Assembly: GCA_023091735.1 (NCBI GenBank)
Contig: JALKBU010000011.1
Span: 1-64,000 of the forward strand
Length of the DNA stretch: 64,000 nucleotides
DNA from: Trichomonas tenax
Lineage: Eukaryota; Parabasalia; Trichomonadida; Trichomonadidae
Direction: 5' to 3'
The position numbers were made by a program, and so were the translations under genes. The notes beneath the pieces are model-generated. The model saw only the letters and a program-made list of their open reading frames with translations. It did not search any database and was not told the origin of the DNA. Shown here one piece after another: positions 51,950 through 61,514 of the stretch. Position 1 is the stretch's first letter. Every line of letters begins with the position of its first letter.

Positions 51950-52972
51950 TCACTGATTGACTGTCGTTATGAATGGATGCTCTAATATGTCTTCAAGTGT
52001 TGGCCTCTGGAAAGGATCAATTGTCAATAATTTGAGAATTAAATTGTGAAGATCAGGATCAATTTCAAGCTTATAGAGAGGATTCTGTGCGAGTATCTGT
52101 TCGTAGTGTTCTTTATCAATGAATTTAGGATTAATATATCCATGGTCAAATAACTTTGATATTGCTGGTACAGAACAATGGTTCGACATGCTTTGAGGAA
52201 TCATTCCTATCGTGTGCTGAACGGCAAATAAATATGAAGATTCTTGTGCAAATCCAAATGGAATCTTTCCAAATGCTAATTCAAGCGCTAAACAGCCGAG
52301 AGCCCAGATATCTATCTCCTTTCCCCACGGTAATCCAAGCATAATCTCAGGTGCTCGATAATAAATAGTTGTGACATGACCAAATCCCCAGCTGTAGAAG
52401 TTATGTGTAGCTTCCATATCTATTAACTTGATCTGTAACTCTTTTGGCTGGTCTGTGCCTTGATCAATGAAGATGTCCTTTTCTGTGAGTTTGATGTCAG
52501 GATGAATCAAAATGTTCTCCAATTTGATATCGCCGTGGAGCCTTCCAACGGACTTAAGTATTTTGAGCGACTGAATCAATTGATAAAGTATTTGTCGAAT
52601 AACTTCTGATCTCCAACCATGAAAGCGATGATATTGCATTACATTGTAGAGATTAGTGCCATATCGTTGCATTACGATGCAGTAGTGTCCTTCGTGAATG
52701 AAAAATTCGATAATCTTGCAAAAATAGTTTTCTGCTTCTGGCTTCCTAAATAACTCCTGGTAGAGTTGCACAGCCTTGTTTGCAGCTGCTTCGTGCAAAT
52801 CGCCGTATCTAAAGCATTTAACCGCGACTTCTGTGTTATCTGTGATATTAACGCATCTATACACGTTTGATGATATGCCAACGTTATACTGGGATACTAT
52901 CCTATACTTTTCGCCAAGAATTTTGCCCTCTTTCTTCTCTAACCTTGGCATCATTAAGGATTCTATATCCAT
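51950..52972 (-). CDS. CMGC-like protein kinase with altered catalytic motifs
   Basis: A 340-residue kinase most like DYRK/CLK/PRP4-type CMGC kinases. The Gly loop is YNVGISSNVYRC, and the ATP Lys is in EVAVKCF. HRD is replaced by HGD (HGDIKLENIL) and DFG by DME (KLIDMEAT); the latter removes the Gly but keeps the metal Asp. The activation segment ends with TIYYRAPEIMLG, and DIWALGC follows. The catalytic Asp and Asn are present, so activity is possible. A TTTACATGTCA motif is at 53004-53014, about 32-42 bases upstream of the ATG. An insert between the catalytic loop and DME (DQGTDQPKEL) is also unusual. Confidence 0.88.
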   Translation of the reverse strand: MDIESLMMPRLEKKEGKILGEKYRIVSQYNVGISSNVYRCVNITDNTEVAVKCFRYGDLHEAAANKAVQLYQELFRKPEAENYFCKIIEFFIHEGHYCIVMQRYGTNLYNVMQYHRFHGWRSEVIRQILYQLIQSLKILKSVGRLHGDIKLENILIHPDIKLTEKDIFIDQGTDQPKELQIKLIDMEATHNFYSWGFGHVTTIYYRAPEIMLGLPWGKEIDIWALGCLALELAFGKIPFGFAQESSYLFAVQHTIGMIPQSMSNHCSVPAISKLFDHGYINPKFIDKEHYEQILAQNPLYKLEIDPDLHNLILKLLTIDPFQRPTLEDILEHPFITTVNQ

Positions 52973-53228
52973 GATTGTGTTTCTTGACAGGCAAAAATTT
53001 TATTTTACATGTCAAATTTTTGCATAATAATCCAAACCAAAAACAATCTTTATCATAGTTATGATTATCTATGTTGTTTATGAATTTATGATTAAAATTG
53101 GGAAATAAATGAGATTATTTTTTGATGAATTGAAATCTCGAAAATCAGATATAAGTTATATTGGAAGAATGATAACACACATTATGGTGGTGCTGTAGTT
53201 TAAGAAAAATGAAAAAAGTTGATGCGAA

Positions 53229-53245
53229 CTTACATGGAGTCACTG
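53229..53245 (+). promoter_or_regulatory. 17-bp motif upstream of the RRM gene
   Basis: CTTACATGGAGTCACTG ends 21 bases before the ATG at 53267. The reverse complement of the same sequence occurs at 58751-58767 (all 17 bases) and 58719-58734 (16 bases), upstream of a minus-strand gene, so orientation relative to the gene is preserved. Confidence 0.55.
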
Positions 53246-53266
53246 CGGTTGTTTATTATCATCCTG

Positions 53267-53923
53267 ATGACGAACGACAGCATTAACTTGTACATAGCAG
53301 ACCTCCCTCCTTCCTTCCAGAAGAGGGACTTGGAGGAACTCGGCAAACCCTTTGGAACTGTTGTCTCTGCGAAGATAATGATCGACTTGAAGACTTCAAA
53401 GTCAAAATGCTACGGATTTATAAGGATTAGTCCTTCATCGAGTGCCCTGGCAGCAGCCAATGCCCTGAATGGATACGTGGTACAGGGCCACACTTTGGTT
53501 TGCAGAGAAACCGATTCTAGCGAAAGTTACGGAGAAGAGTCCCAATGGATCTTTGTCCGTGGTATAAAGGTCACTACGCCTATCAAGGAAGTGAGGAAAC
53601 TGTTCTCGAATTTCGGAAACATCGAAAAGATCAAAATCAAAGGAAAGAAAGGTAATTTAAGAGGATTCATGATAAAGTATGAGACCATTGAGTGTGCTTC
53701 CGATGCAATTCGTGCATTGAACAATACGAAATACAAAGGAGAGCTCTACCCAATGTATATCCAGTACTGGCAAGACTCATCAAGTTCATCGCAATCTTCT
53801 TCTCCAGCGACTTCATCGACATCTTCCCCTGACTCAAGCCCAGAGAAGTTGGCTGAAGAAGAACCACCAAAGCAACCTGAGAGTGAATCTCAGAGTTGGC
53901 ATTTGATGCTTGATGATATTTAA
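53267..53923 (+). CDS. Two-RRM RNA-binding protein (ELAV/CELF-like layout)
   Basis: A 218-residue protein. RRM1 (about 5-80) has RNP2 LYIADL and RNP1 CYGFIRI; RRM2 (about 90-165) has WIFVRGI and GFMIKYE, a weaker RNP1. The C-terminal 50 residues are Ser/Pro/Glu-rich and disordered. I choose ATG 53267 because TCATCCTGATG gives an ideal initiator distance and the residues before it would add a hydrophobic stretch alien to RRM proteins; earlier in-frame ATGs exist at 53222 and 53234. Such proteins act in mRNA stability or translation. A repeated 17-bp motif lies 22 bases upstream of the start. Confidence 0.85.
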   Translation: MTNDSINLYIADLPPSFQKRDLEELGKPFGTVVSAKIMIDLKTSKSKCYGFIRISPSSSALAAANALNGYVVQGHTLVCRETDSSESYGEESQWIFVRGIKVTTPIKEVRKLFSNFGNIEKIKIKGKKGNLRGFMIKYETIECASDAIRALNNTKYKGELYPMYIQYWQDSSSSSQSSSPATSSTSSPDSSPEKLAEEEPPKQPESESQSWHLMLDDI

Positions 53924-53964
53924 TATATTATATTATCTAAGTAAACATACAAACAAATATTTTA

Positions 53965-54965
53965 TTATGCTATGTTAAAGTTCTGGTTTTCTTCTGTGAA
54001 AACATCATATGAGAAGAATGCACTCGAAGACAATGAAAGATCACTAACATCTTCTTCTTCATATAGACCTCCGATTTTTGCTCTCCTAACAGCTCTGCAA
54101 AAGTTGATGCACGATAAGCAGCAGATGATCAGTGCTAGTATCATTCCAATCGATATGTTGTTGTTGATGGTGTTGTGGATGGTGTGATAGCAGGAGATGG
54201 AAATGGTGATCTCTTTGCTCGTGGAACATATTTATCAAGAGGAACTCCCATGAAGCATTCATATCCTGTTTGTCCTCGACCATTTCTAAAGTTAAATTCT
54301 AAATTATTCATTGATGAACCTGTCGAAATCTTGAGTTGAATTGGAGATCCTACGTCACAACTTAAGTCCTGAGCTCTGCCTTGAGATATTTGTTTGTAGA
54401 ATGGCGGTGTGAGGCCATACCACTCTACAGTTCCGTCAGGACTCAGATTGTTTGTAATTGTGCTTGTTGAAGTTTTGTGAACATAGTTAACACAAACACT
54501 TGCAGGACGATCAAGTTCCAATACTTCCATGTAGTAGTTAAGGTTGTGTGATACAGCTGTGAAGAGAATTGTTCCATCTGGACACCAGTTATCATTAGTA
54601 TAACCAGCTCTAGCATTGACAGCATTACCAAGAAGCAACCATCTTTTTGGTGTAACCATGATAGAAATCGGATTTTTCGAAACCCAAATTTTATCATAAT
54701 CACTTCTAGCAACAGGTTTCCATGTTGGAGCGTTCATGGTGTCTTGGTTATTCTCGAATGAGTATTTAACATCATAATCATCGTTCAAATCATAAATAAT
54801 CATGTAAGAATATCCAATTGCGTTTCCTGGAATAAAGAAAATGCACGGATTGGACTGCATGCAGACACCGCTCTTCAACTCGCCATTGAATGAGAAGGAT
54901 GACAAATCAAGACTCAAAGAGAAAGCGAATAGTGAGAATAACATTTTTTTTGTTTTCTGCTTCAT
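53965..54965 (-). pseudogene. Type I membrane protein split by a frameshift
   Basis: ATG 54963-54965 (or 54942-54944) starts a signal peptide (MLFSLFAFSLSLDL). The ectodomain of about 240 residues has Trp, Cys and Asn typical of secreted proteins. The listed frame ends at 54141, just after a Thr/Pro stalk (PSTTPSTTT). In the next frame a membrane helix (ISIGMILALIICCLSCINF) and an acidic cytoplasmic tail (GLYEEEDVSDLSLSSS) run on to TAA at 53965-53967. The break falls in a CAA/ACA repeat at about 54165-54180, a likely slippage site. It is a mutated gene, a phase-variable gene, or an assembly error; the intact tail argues for a very recent event. The family is unknown. Confidence 0.6.
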
Positions 54966-55258
54966 ATTCACAAATATTTGATAATGAATTCAAAATTTTA
55001 ATAACAAATTATATATCAACATATGGATTTGAATCACTTTTCGAAAAAGAATATTTTCATTTTTTGAAGAAAACAAAAAATTTGAGTTTCCTTTTTCGAC
55101 GTTGAAAATTATACATCAATAAGTGGCTCTTAGATCGAAATTATAAATATCAATAACGTGCATTAATAACCATTGAAACTAAATTTTATGTGTTTGCTTC
55201 TGATTGAATAAATTTAAATACTTATGGTGTATAGATTAAACAATAAAATCCAATAGAT
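54966..55258. other. AT-rich spacer
   Basis: Upstream region of the split membrane-protein gene up to the inverted-repeat element. No further feature. Confidence 0.4.
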
Positions 55259-56295
55259 TGGAGTTTAATGGAATAAAAAACTGTATTGGAATAAAGGTGA
55301 CTTTATGTGAATAAAGTGAATTTGGAATCAAACCCTACTTTGGAATAACCGCCAATTTGGAATAATGACGGTTATTCAATATGCCAAAAATAGGTCGAAA
55401 AGTGACAATAAAGCAATAATCGAGTTTTTTGGAATCAAAATGAATTCGGAATTGGAATCAAAAGTGGAATAATGGAATTAGGAATCAACCTCAAGGTCTC
55501 TATTATATAGCAACTTATTATGAAGTTGTTAGCTGACATCGAGCTTGTTTACATGTCAGTTATTCTTCCACTTTGATTACACGTTTTTGTTGAATAGAGA
55601 ATACATTGATGCGTGCTATGATATATGCAAGACGACAGCCAATGAATGCTATCGATTGAAAATGAAGTTTTGCTTTAAAATGAAAAGATTTCAGAATAAA
55701 TCACTTCTAACTTTTCGATTTTTTAATCATTGTTATTGTATATGCTCTATATTTGAAGTGCACATCGATTTTGAAGATCCGGAGATTCCATATATTTAGC
55801 GTGCGATTAAATACCTGAAATAGATTGAGAAAAATTGCTTCGCCTCATAGCTCAGTTGGAAAAACATTCCAAGCTTTAATGAAGAGGTTTGCTGGTTTGA
55901 CTCGCGGTAGTCTTTCCTTTTTCCTTTTTACCACAAATTCTGGATGATAATGCTATCTCAATTTGAATTGGAATTGAGGATAAGGTGTTTATTATTCCAA
56001 CTGCCTGTCGGTTATTCCAAAGTATTTTTGATTCCATTATTATCCACTATTCCTAATTCCAATATCGAAGTTGATTCCGAATTTTGAGAGCATTATTCAC
56101 ATATCCAAATATTCGGCGATTCCAAATAATTCGGGTATTCCATTATTGTCACTTTGCGGTCTATTTTTGACATATTGAATAACCGTCATTATTCCAAATT
56201 AGCGGTTATTCCAAAGTAGGGTTTGATTCCAAATTCACTTTATTTTCATAAAGTCACCTTTATTCCAATACAGTTTTTTATTCCATTAAACTCCA
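55259..56295. mobile_element. 1.04-kb element with 152-bp terminal inverted repeats
   Basis: The ends 55259-55410 and 56144-56295 are near-identical inverted repeats with scattered mismatches. Weaker inverted similarity continues inward. The repeats are built of TTGGAATAA/TGGAATCAA units. The middle (about 55500-55990) is different DNA and contains a tRNA-like sequence and an 84-codon ORF without features. No transposase is visible, so it is non-autonomous. Clear target-site duplications were not found. Confidence 0.85.
55842..55922 (+). ncRNA. tRNA-like sequence with Pol III-type signals
   Basis: GCCTCATAGCTCAGTTGG (55842-55859) matches the 5' half and A box of a tRNA. GGTTTGACTC (55894-55903) is a near B box, at normal tRNA spacing. 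A T5 run follows at 55918-55922, suitable for Pol III termination. The acceptor and T stems pair poorly and the anticodon arm is distorted, so it is a tRNA relic or a SINE-type promoter, not a working tRNA. Confidence 0.45.
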
Positions 56296-56364
56296 TTCTT
56301 TATGAGCATGAAAATATAAATAAACAATCTGTATTGTATATTTTTATTACGATTTTTTTTGGGA

Positions 56365-56765
56365 AAAAATAACCTCGTTGAAAGTCGCGATTTTTTCTAG
56401 AACTAATACTTTTAGACAAGAAGGCGAACTATTCGTAGCGGATATCGGAATTATTTTCTGTGCTTCATCTGTTTCAATTGTAAAACACATAGTATACACT
56501 CTACGTCACTTAGATAATTTTAATATGACTTTCGAAATATGTGTTTGATACTTAAATTTTAAAAATATGTATACATAGGCTAGAGATTTAATTGTGTTCA
56601 ATCAGATATAGCATTGATATGATGCAATAATTTTAAATATTTAAAATATTCTTGAATAAGATGCACCAATAGCTTCCAAAAGACAGAGGCATATGTTTTA
56701 TCGATACTTATGCCTCTTTTATGATAGTTCTAGAAAAAATCGCGACTTTCAACAAGGTTATTTTT
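56365..56765. mobile_element. 401-bp MITE-like element with 41-bp terminal inverted repeats
   Basis: 56365-56405 and 56725-56765 are complementary over 41 bases with one mismatch. The interior has no ORF but holds a small hairpin (AGAGGCAT...ATGCCTCT, about 56684-56717). It lies 69 bases from the larger element. No target-site duplication is evident. Confidence 0.75.
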
Positions 56766-57824
56766 GATGCCATTTTTTTGTTTATTTTTTGAGAAGAAAA
56801 ATGAAAAATTAAATTAACAAAAATCGAATACAATCATGTATCTCTTGCATTTTTGGAAAGATTATAACGGTTACACATTCAATTCCTCCGAAAACTTAAT
56901 TTTAATGTTTTTTCTCTTGTATCCGGATACAATAACAATTCCTAAGTATCAATTATTTGATAGCTTTTCAGAGCTGAATTTTTTATTTCACAAATTTATT
57001 TCTCGATAATTTTAATATCTATTTTGTTCTAATGAGATTCGATTTTGCAATTTTTCGACACTTTTCAAAATTGATAATGCCGAAACTTGAAACAGTTAAA
57101 TACAGAATCTGCATCCAATTTCTAATAGTTGATATTCTTCCGTTTTACAACAAAATTCACCCCTTCATCTATCATCAGTTTGCTCGTTGCCAGTATTCAT
57201 GTTTTCAGCATTGGAATGCATTTACCGCTTTTGTATTGAGTTTCTGTCATATTACAACAGATATTCAATCAGTTCCAAAATATTGATATCTGATGTTTTT
57301 ATCAAGAAAAGCCTCAGCTAAAACATGATCTGAATTCGATTTTAAAACCGTATGGTTTAATAATCATTATTCATCATATTCAATTTGTAAGATAAAAATA
57401 TAATCAAAAGTTCATCAATTATCATCTTAATTATATGTTTTTAACATGAACTCTAATTCTTAATGCACATATAATCACATATAAATTCTTATTGAATATG
57501 AAAATCTCATCATTAGATGCTAGAAACATAAGGATCGCTTATTAAAGTTGATACCTTCTGAAGCATTATAGTCCAAACAGATAAATGAGTTTTGAAGTTC
57601 TTTGATGAATATATGATTTCGATTCAGAATATATTCATCCTATAGGAGCTATATATTCATGAATTACTACTGAAGTGAGGTATTCCCACCTTGAAATAAT
57701 TAACCGTTAAACAGAGAATGCCAGGAATAAAAAAATTTGTCATGTTAATCCAAAAATTGTCATGTAAATAATCAAAAATGACAAATAAAACAATGATTTG
57801 ACATATAAACTGTCATTCTTTATA
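56766..57824. other. AT-rich region with promoter motifs near its end
   Basis: The ORF at 57032-57286 has no features. TGTCATGTTAA (57738-57748), TGTCATGTAAA (57758-57768) and TGACATATAAA lie in the 90 bases before the next start. Confidence 0.4.
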
Positions 57825-58385
57825 ATGGAAGTTTCGAAAATTCTCACTGATATCACTCAAAAGATGGAAGAATCGCCGATTGTGTCTTTTGTGTTGATAA
57901 CGAAAGCGCCAAAGCCAACCAAATCACGATCAAAAGCAAAAATAAAAAATTACGCACAGATTAAAAGCGATGTTTTACAAAATAAATACCACGACATTGA
58001 TTCATGGCTGGCAGATATGAGAAACCTCTTCAATAATATACACATTAATGATGATTTTGATGACTCAATCCGAAAAGATCTGAATAGTAAGTTGAACTAT
58101 TTACTCAAGCAGCACGGTGTCGATCACTGGAGTGATACCATTCTGCGCTACAAGTTGAAATTATCAAAATTAATGCAAAATCCGCCAATAATTCAAAGTC
58201 CGTTACAAACTTTGGTGTTCAAGATGCAGAATATGAGCGATCCACATAAAAACACCAGAATTCTTCAAATAATCAAACAATACCAGCCAGAGTTAATCAA
58301 AGCAACATCAGTCGAAAAAATAGACTTAGTCAAACTATATCCAGAGACTATTAAGTCCATCATCACGTATATCGATCAGAAATAG
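57825..58385 (+). CDS. Helical protein, possible degenerate bromodomain
   Basis: A 186-residue protein from ATG 57825 (MEVSKILTDI); the longer frame starts with TTG. A basic stretch (KAPKPTKSRSKAKIKNY) is followed by IKSDVLQNKYHDIDSWLADMRNLFNNI, whose order recalls bromodomain helices Z to B, although the acetyl-lysine Asn and the PDY loop are unclear. The rest is helical with several Leu-rich segments. A nuclear protein is possible. Its stop is 7 bases from the stop of the convergent gene at 58393. Two to three TGWCATRTAAA motifs precede the start. Confidence 0.55.
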   Translation: MEVSKILTDITQKMEESPIVSFVLITKAPKPTKSRSKAKIKNYAQIKSDVLQNKYHDIDSWLADMRNLFNNIHINDDFDDSIRKDLNSKLNYLLKQHGVDHWSDTILRYKLKLSKLMQNPPIIQSPLQTLVFKMQNMSDPHKNTRILQIIKQYQPELIKATSVEKIDLVKLYPETIKSIITYIDQK

Positions 58386-58392
58386 GAAATAT

Positions 58393-58671
58393 TTAGTTCA
58401 TTTCTACATCATAGATAAATTTTGTTGGATCCTCAATATTAATTACATTTATAATGCTCTTCCAACACGTTTCGTCACCGAAGCTCTCATTCGCTTTATA
58501 GAAGGGTCCAACATTATATCCACTCCTTGTATGACAATTTCCTTCACTTCTTGAATCTTTGATATGTATTATTCCCCTGTACCTCTTTCCTATTGCGCGA
58601 ACAGTGACTTCTGCTAGATCACCTTGGATTGGACCTATTTCGTGTTCAGGGCCATAATGGAATACAAACAT
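58393..58671 (-). CDS. Small protein of unknown function
   Basis: A 92-residue ORF with ATG at 58669-58671. The sequence is well balanced (GPIQGDLAEVTVRAIGKRYRG then IIHIKDSRSEGNC) and looks like a small globular beta-rich protein. It has three Cys. No family is recognised. Two copies of a 16-17-bp motif lie 48-96 bases upstream, shared with the RRM gene, which supports a genuine promoter and gene. Confidence 0.55.
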   Translation of the reverse strand: MFVFHYGPEHEIGPIQGDLAEVTVRAIGKRYRGIIHIKDSRSEGNCHTRSGYNVGPFYKANESFGDETCWKSIINVINIEDPTKFIYDVEMN

Positions 58672-58718
58672 TGTTGTTTTTGTAAAAGTTCATCCCATCA
58701 TGATGTGATGCGAAACGT

Positions 58719-58767
58719 CAGTGACTCCATGTAATATGTTATCTAATCGTCAGTGACTCCATGTAAG
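58719..58767 (-). promoter_or_regulatory. Two tandem copies of a 16-17-bp upstream motif
   Basis: CAGTGACTCCATGTAA occurs at 58719-58734 and again at 58751-58766, each preceded by CGT. Relative to the minus-strand gene it reads TTACATGGAGTCACTG, as in the RRM gene promoter at 53229. Confidence 0.55.
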
Positions 58768-58870
58768 AAGTTTTGACTCATTGAAAGGTTAAATCCTTCT
58801 TGCTTTCAATTTTCATTCTGTAATTATAAATTTCAAAATGTTAATATAGGAAAAGAGATGAATTTTTAAT

Positions 58871-59890
58871 CTAAGAAGATAATGAAAGAATATGAAGAAG
58901 AGAATAATGTTTGCTTGAGAAGCAGCAATGGCCTTTAATTTTGCTTCTTATAACGATATTCTCAATGTTTTTGATCTTTATAGGGATTTGCGCTTCACAT
59001 TCATATGTAGAATAAAACGAAAGTCTTAAATCTGTCTGCTTAACGAGCGAACTCTGAACTATCACTGTTCCATTGGGACTTTTCATGTTGTCTACATAGC
59101 ATTGATTAATAGTCATTTTCCCTTTGACACTACAATCAAATATGTTATTATATCCACTATTCTTCATAAAATTGCTGTTTTTAATAGTGACAGTTAAGTT
59201 GATGGACAATACGATGGTATTGCTTCCTGTGTTATTGACAATGTTGCATGATCCAACCTCAAATCTTGTTGTAGGGGCAGTACTTCTTAGGTAACTAAAT
59301 GAATGATATGGGCTTGAAAACTCATTATCTGCGAAGTTCGAATATCGTATGTATGAACTAAAATATACCTCTGCTACACAAAACAGTGAATATCCGTATG
59401 CTTTGGCACATGAAACATTAATATTAGTTACATTTATCTTTCCATTCAATAATTTAAAATTGTTGCTTCCATAATAACTTCCATTTCCTGTATCAGGAAT
59501 TGATGACGAAATTATTTTGTTTTGATATATACTGTCTTATTTATTAAATCAACATAACGATATATGCCTTGACTTTGCTGATAACTAACAGTTGATTTGA
59601 AGTCACAAATTCGATTCTGGCGCATTGTCCAATGCTTTCGAAAAGTAATGAGCCGCCTTTCTCAGAACCAAAACATTCTGAAAACAAGCTATCCTCTGTA
59701 AGGAGACACATTCCTGATGCTGAGCTGTAGTTTACAGCACAATTCGGTATAACAATAAATTCGCAAAAGCTAATGTAATAGTTGGAAGACTCCGAAATGG
59801 ACTTGTTGTCATTCTGCGAGATCTGGCAGCTTTTGCTGAATAGAAGTCACTCCACGCATGACAGGCATTGATCAGACATCCGAAACCTAT
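58871..59890 (-). pseudogene. Third member of the decayed surface-protein family
   Basis: The 3' frame (58871 to about 59536) is open and reads GSYYGSNNFKLL then INVTNINVSCAKAYG, ending in a block YECEAQIPIKI that matches YACEAEIPIAYP of copy B. Two upstream frames carry LLTEDSLFSECFGSEKGG and HAWSDFYS, matching LLVEDSAFSKC and AWSDFYNG of the two repeat copies. Frame changes occur at about 59540-59590 and 59830, and no ATG-led full frame exists. So it is a degenerate relative, but diverged enough to show that the family is old. A right-handed beta-helix surface or secreted protein is my inference. Confidence 0.55.
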
Positions 59891-60076
59891 AAAAAAACCG
59901 TCAAAATCGACTCATTTTATTACAGTTGGAAAATACATCGATATTTGACACGTAAACCAAATTACAATATATCTGACAAGTAAAATCAATTTTCATGACT
60001 TTTTGCACTTATATTTATTTTGCCATGTAACAATCTAAGAATATTTACTTGTCATAAGATTTTACATTAACTTTCA

Positions 60077-61048
60077 ATGTTTTCTTTGCTCATTTCGCAA
60101 TCTTGCTCATGGTGGGGGCACTCACACATGATGATAGGACGCATCGCAGAGAACATGTTGACATCATCAGAGCGCAGGAAGCTCGAAGCAATCGTTTCCT
60201 ATGGCGCTTTACCAAAACAAACACTCACAGAAGCGACAACATGGCAAGATGACTTAAAGGATACTTACCAAATGCAGGCGATGGGTCTTTGGCACTTCAC
60301 AAACAGACCAATTATCAGAAGCAGCAATGTCACAATTCCATCTCCTAAATTCGACATTTTAACAGTTTTACAGAGCTCATGGAAGACACTCAATGATAAA
60401 TCGACAACAGATCCATGGGTTTGGGCCTTCCATCTCAGGAATTTACTGCACTTCATTGCAGATGTCCACACTCCTCACCATAATGTTGCACTTTACGACG
60501 ATAAAGACTTTCCAACTGGTGATGCTGGTGGAAATGGATACAAATTGAACTGCATTTATGGTTCTGCTTGCATGAATATTCACTTTTTGTGGGATTCTGC
60601 TGGACTTATGTTCAATCTTTTCAATCCATGGTATCCAAAATATCGCAAAGAATTTGGTATTAATGCCACAAAGATTACAAACGATCTTCCTGAATCGTAT
60701 TATTTATCAAAAAATCTGAAATCATACTTACCACAGTCATGGTCAGACGAGTCATTTGAAGTCGTCAAAAAGTACGGTTATAACACAACAATGTATGGTT
60801 GGCCAGAAGAATCATACTTTTCTGAAGTTAGATATCAATGCAAATTAAGAATCGCTATCGCTGGATATCGCCTTGGATATACACTCAAAACACTCGCAAA
60901 GAATGTTCCTATTAGCGCACCAACATTTACAAGAGAGATTATTGTTTGGATTGTTGACGCAGTATTGGTTGTCCTCACAATTCTGCTTGTCTTTTTGACG
61001 AGGAAGAGGTCGATCCCTAATGCTGATATCTCTGCTCCATTAACATAA
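60077..61048 (+). CDS. S1/P1-type nuclease with C-terminal membrane anchor
   Basis: A 323-residue zinc-dependent nuclease. After a short signal peptide (MFSLLISQSCS), the mature N-terminus starts WWGHSHMMIG; in this family the N-terminal Trp and following His bind zinc. Further ligands are in TWQDD, LWHF, HFIADVHTPHH and NIHFLWDSA. These enzymes cleave single-stranded DNA/RNA and release 5'-mononucleotides. The addition of a membrane helix (EIIVWIVDAVLVVLTILLVF) and basic tail near the C-terminus is not usual for fungal or plant S1/P1. It suggests a surface or lysosomal nuclease that feeds purine and pyrimidine salvage, which trichomonads require. Five promoter-type motifs lie within 130 bases upstream. 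Confidence 0.9.
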   Translation: MFSLLISQSCSWWGHSHMMIGRIAENMLTSSERRKLEAIVSYGALPKQTLTEATTWQDDLKDTYQMQAMGLWHFTNRPIIRSSNVTIPSPKFDILTVLQSSWKTLNDKSTTDPWVWAFHLRNLLHFIADVHTPHHNVALYDDKDFPTGDAGGNGYKLNCIYGSACMNIHFLWDSAGLMFNLFNPWYPKYRKEFGINATKITNDLPESYYLSKNLKSYLPQSWSDESFEVVKKYGYNTTMYGWPEESYFSEVRYQCKLRIAIAGYRLGYTLKTLAKNVPISAPTFTREIIVWIVDAVLVVLTILLVFLTRKRSIPNADISAPLT

Positions 61049-61514
61049 TTTTTTTAATTGGATATTTCCAATTCATTAGTTTATAGTGTGGAAACACGCC
61101 ATGCATAGTAAATATTAAATACATTAGATATATCGATCATTAGCACAAATTATAAAATTCTTGATCACATATTTATGAATTCAAGATTGGGAAATGATCA
61201 AAATTTAGAATATAATCAATGTATATCAGCTTTAATGATTATCAATGTTATATAATAAAATTAAGAAATTTTAGCAGAAAAAGAATAAGATAGCTTCACA
61301 GCTACAAAGATTCCATCTTGCATATCTAAATTACATAATGTTGAAGAGATTTTTGACAATATATTTTTGAAATTAGATATATCTAATGTATTACCAAAAC
61401 TCTAATGAAATTAAGATTCTGAGGTTATGGGTTATGTAATAACCAATTATCTCTTCATAATTTACAATAGATAATATTTTGCCATGTAACAGCAATTAAT
61501 TTGACATTTGTCAG
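61049..61514. other. AT-rich spacer with promoter motif near its end
   Basis: TTGCCATGTAAC at 61479-61490 and TTTGACATTTGTCAGATG at the start codon. No gene seen. Confidence 0.4.

Noticed and set aside
55545..55799. 84-codon ORF inside the inverted-repeat element
   Set aside because: Composition is AT-driven, Phe/Lys/Cys-rich without pattern, and no transposase motif is seen.
55842..55913. A functional tRNA gene
   Set aside because: Acceptor and T stems do not pair and the anticodon arm is distorted; kept only as tRNA-like.
57032..57286. 84-codon ORF in the spacer
   Set aside because: No family features and no initiator context; likely chance.
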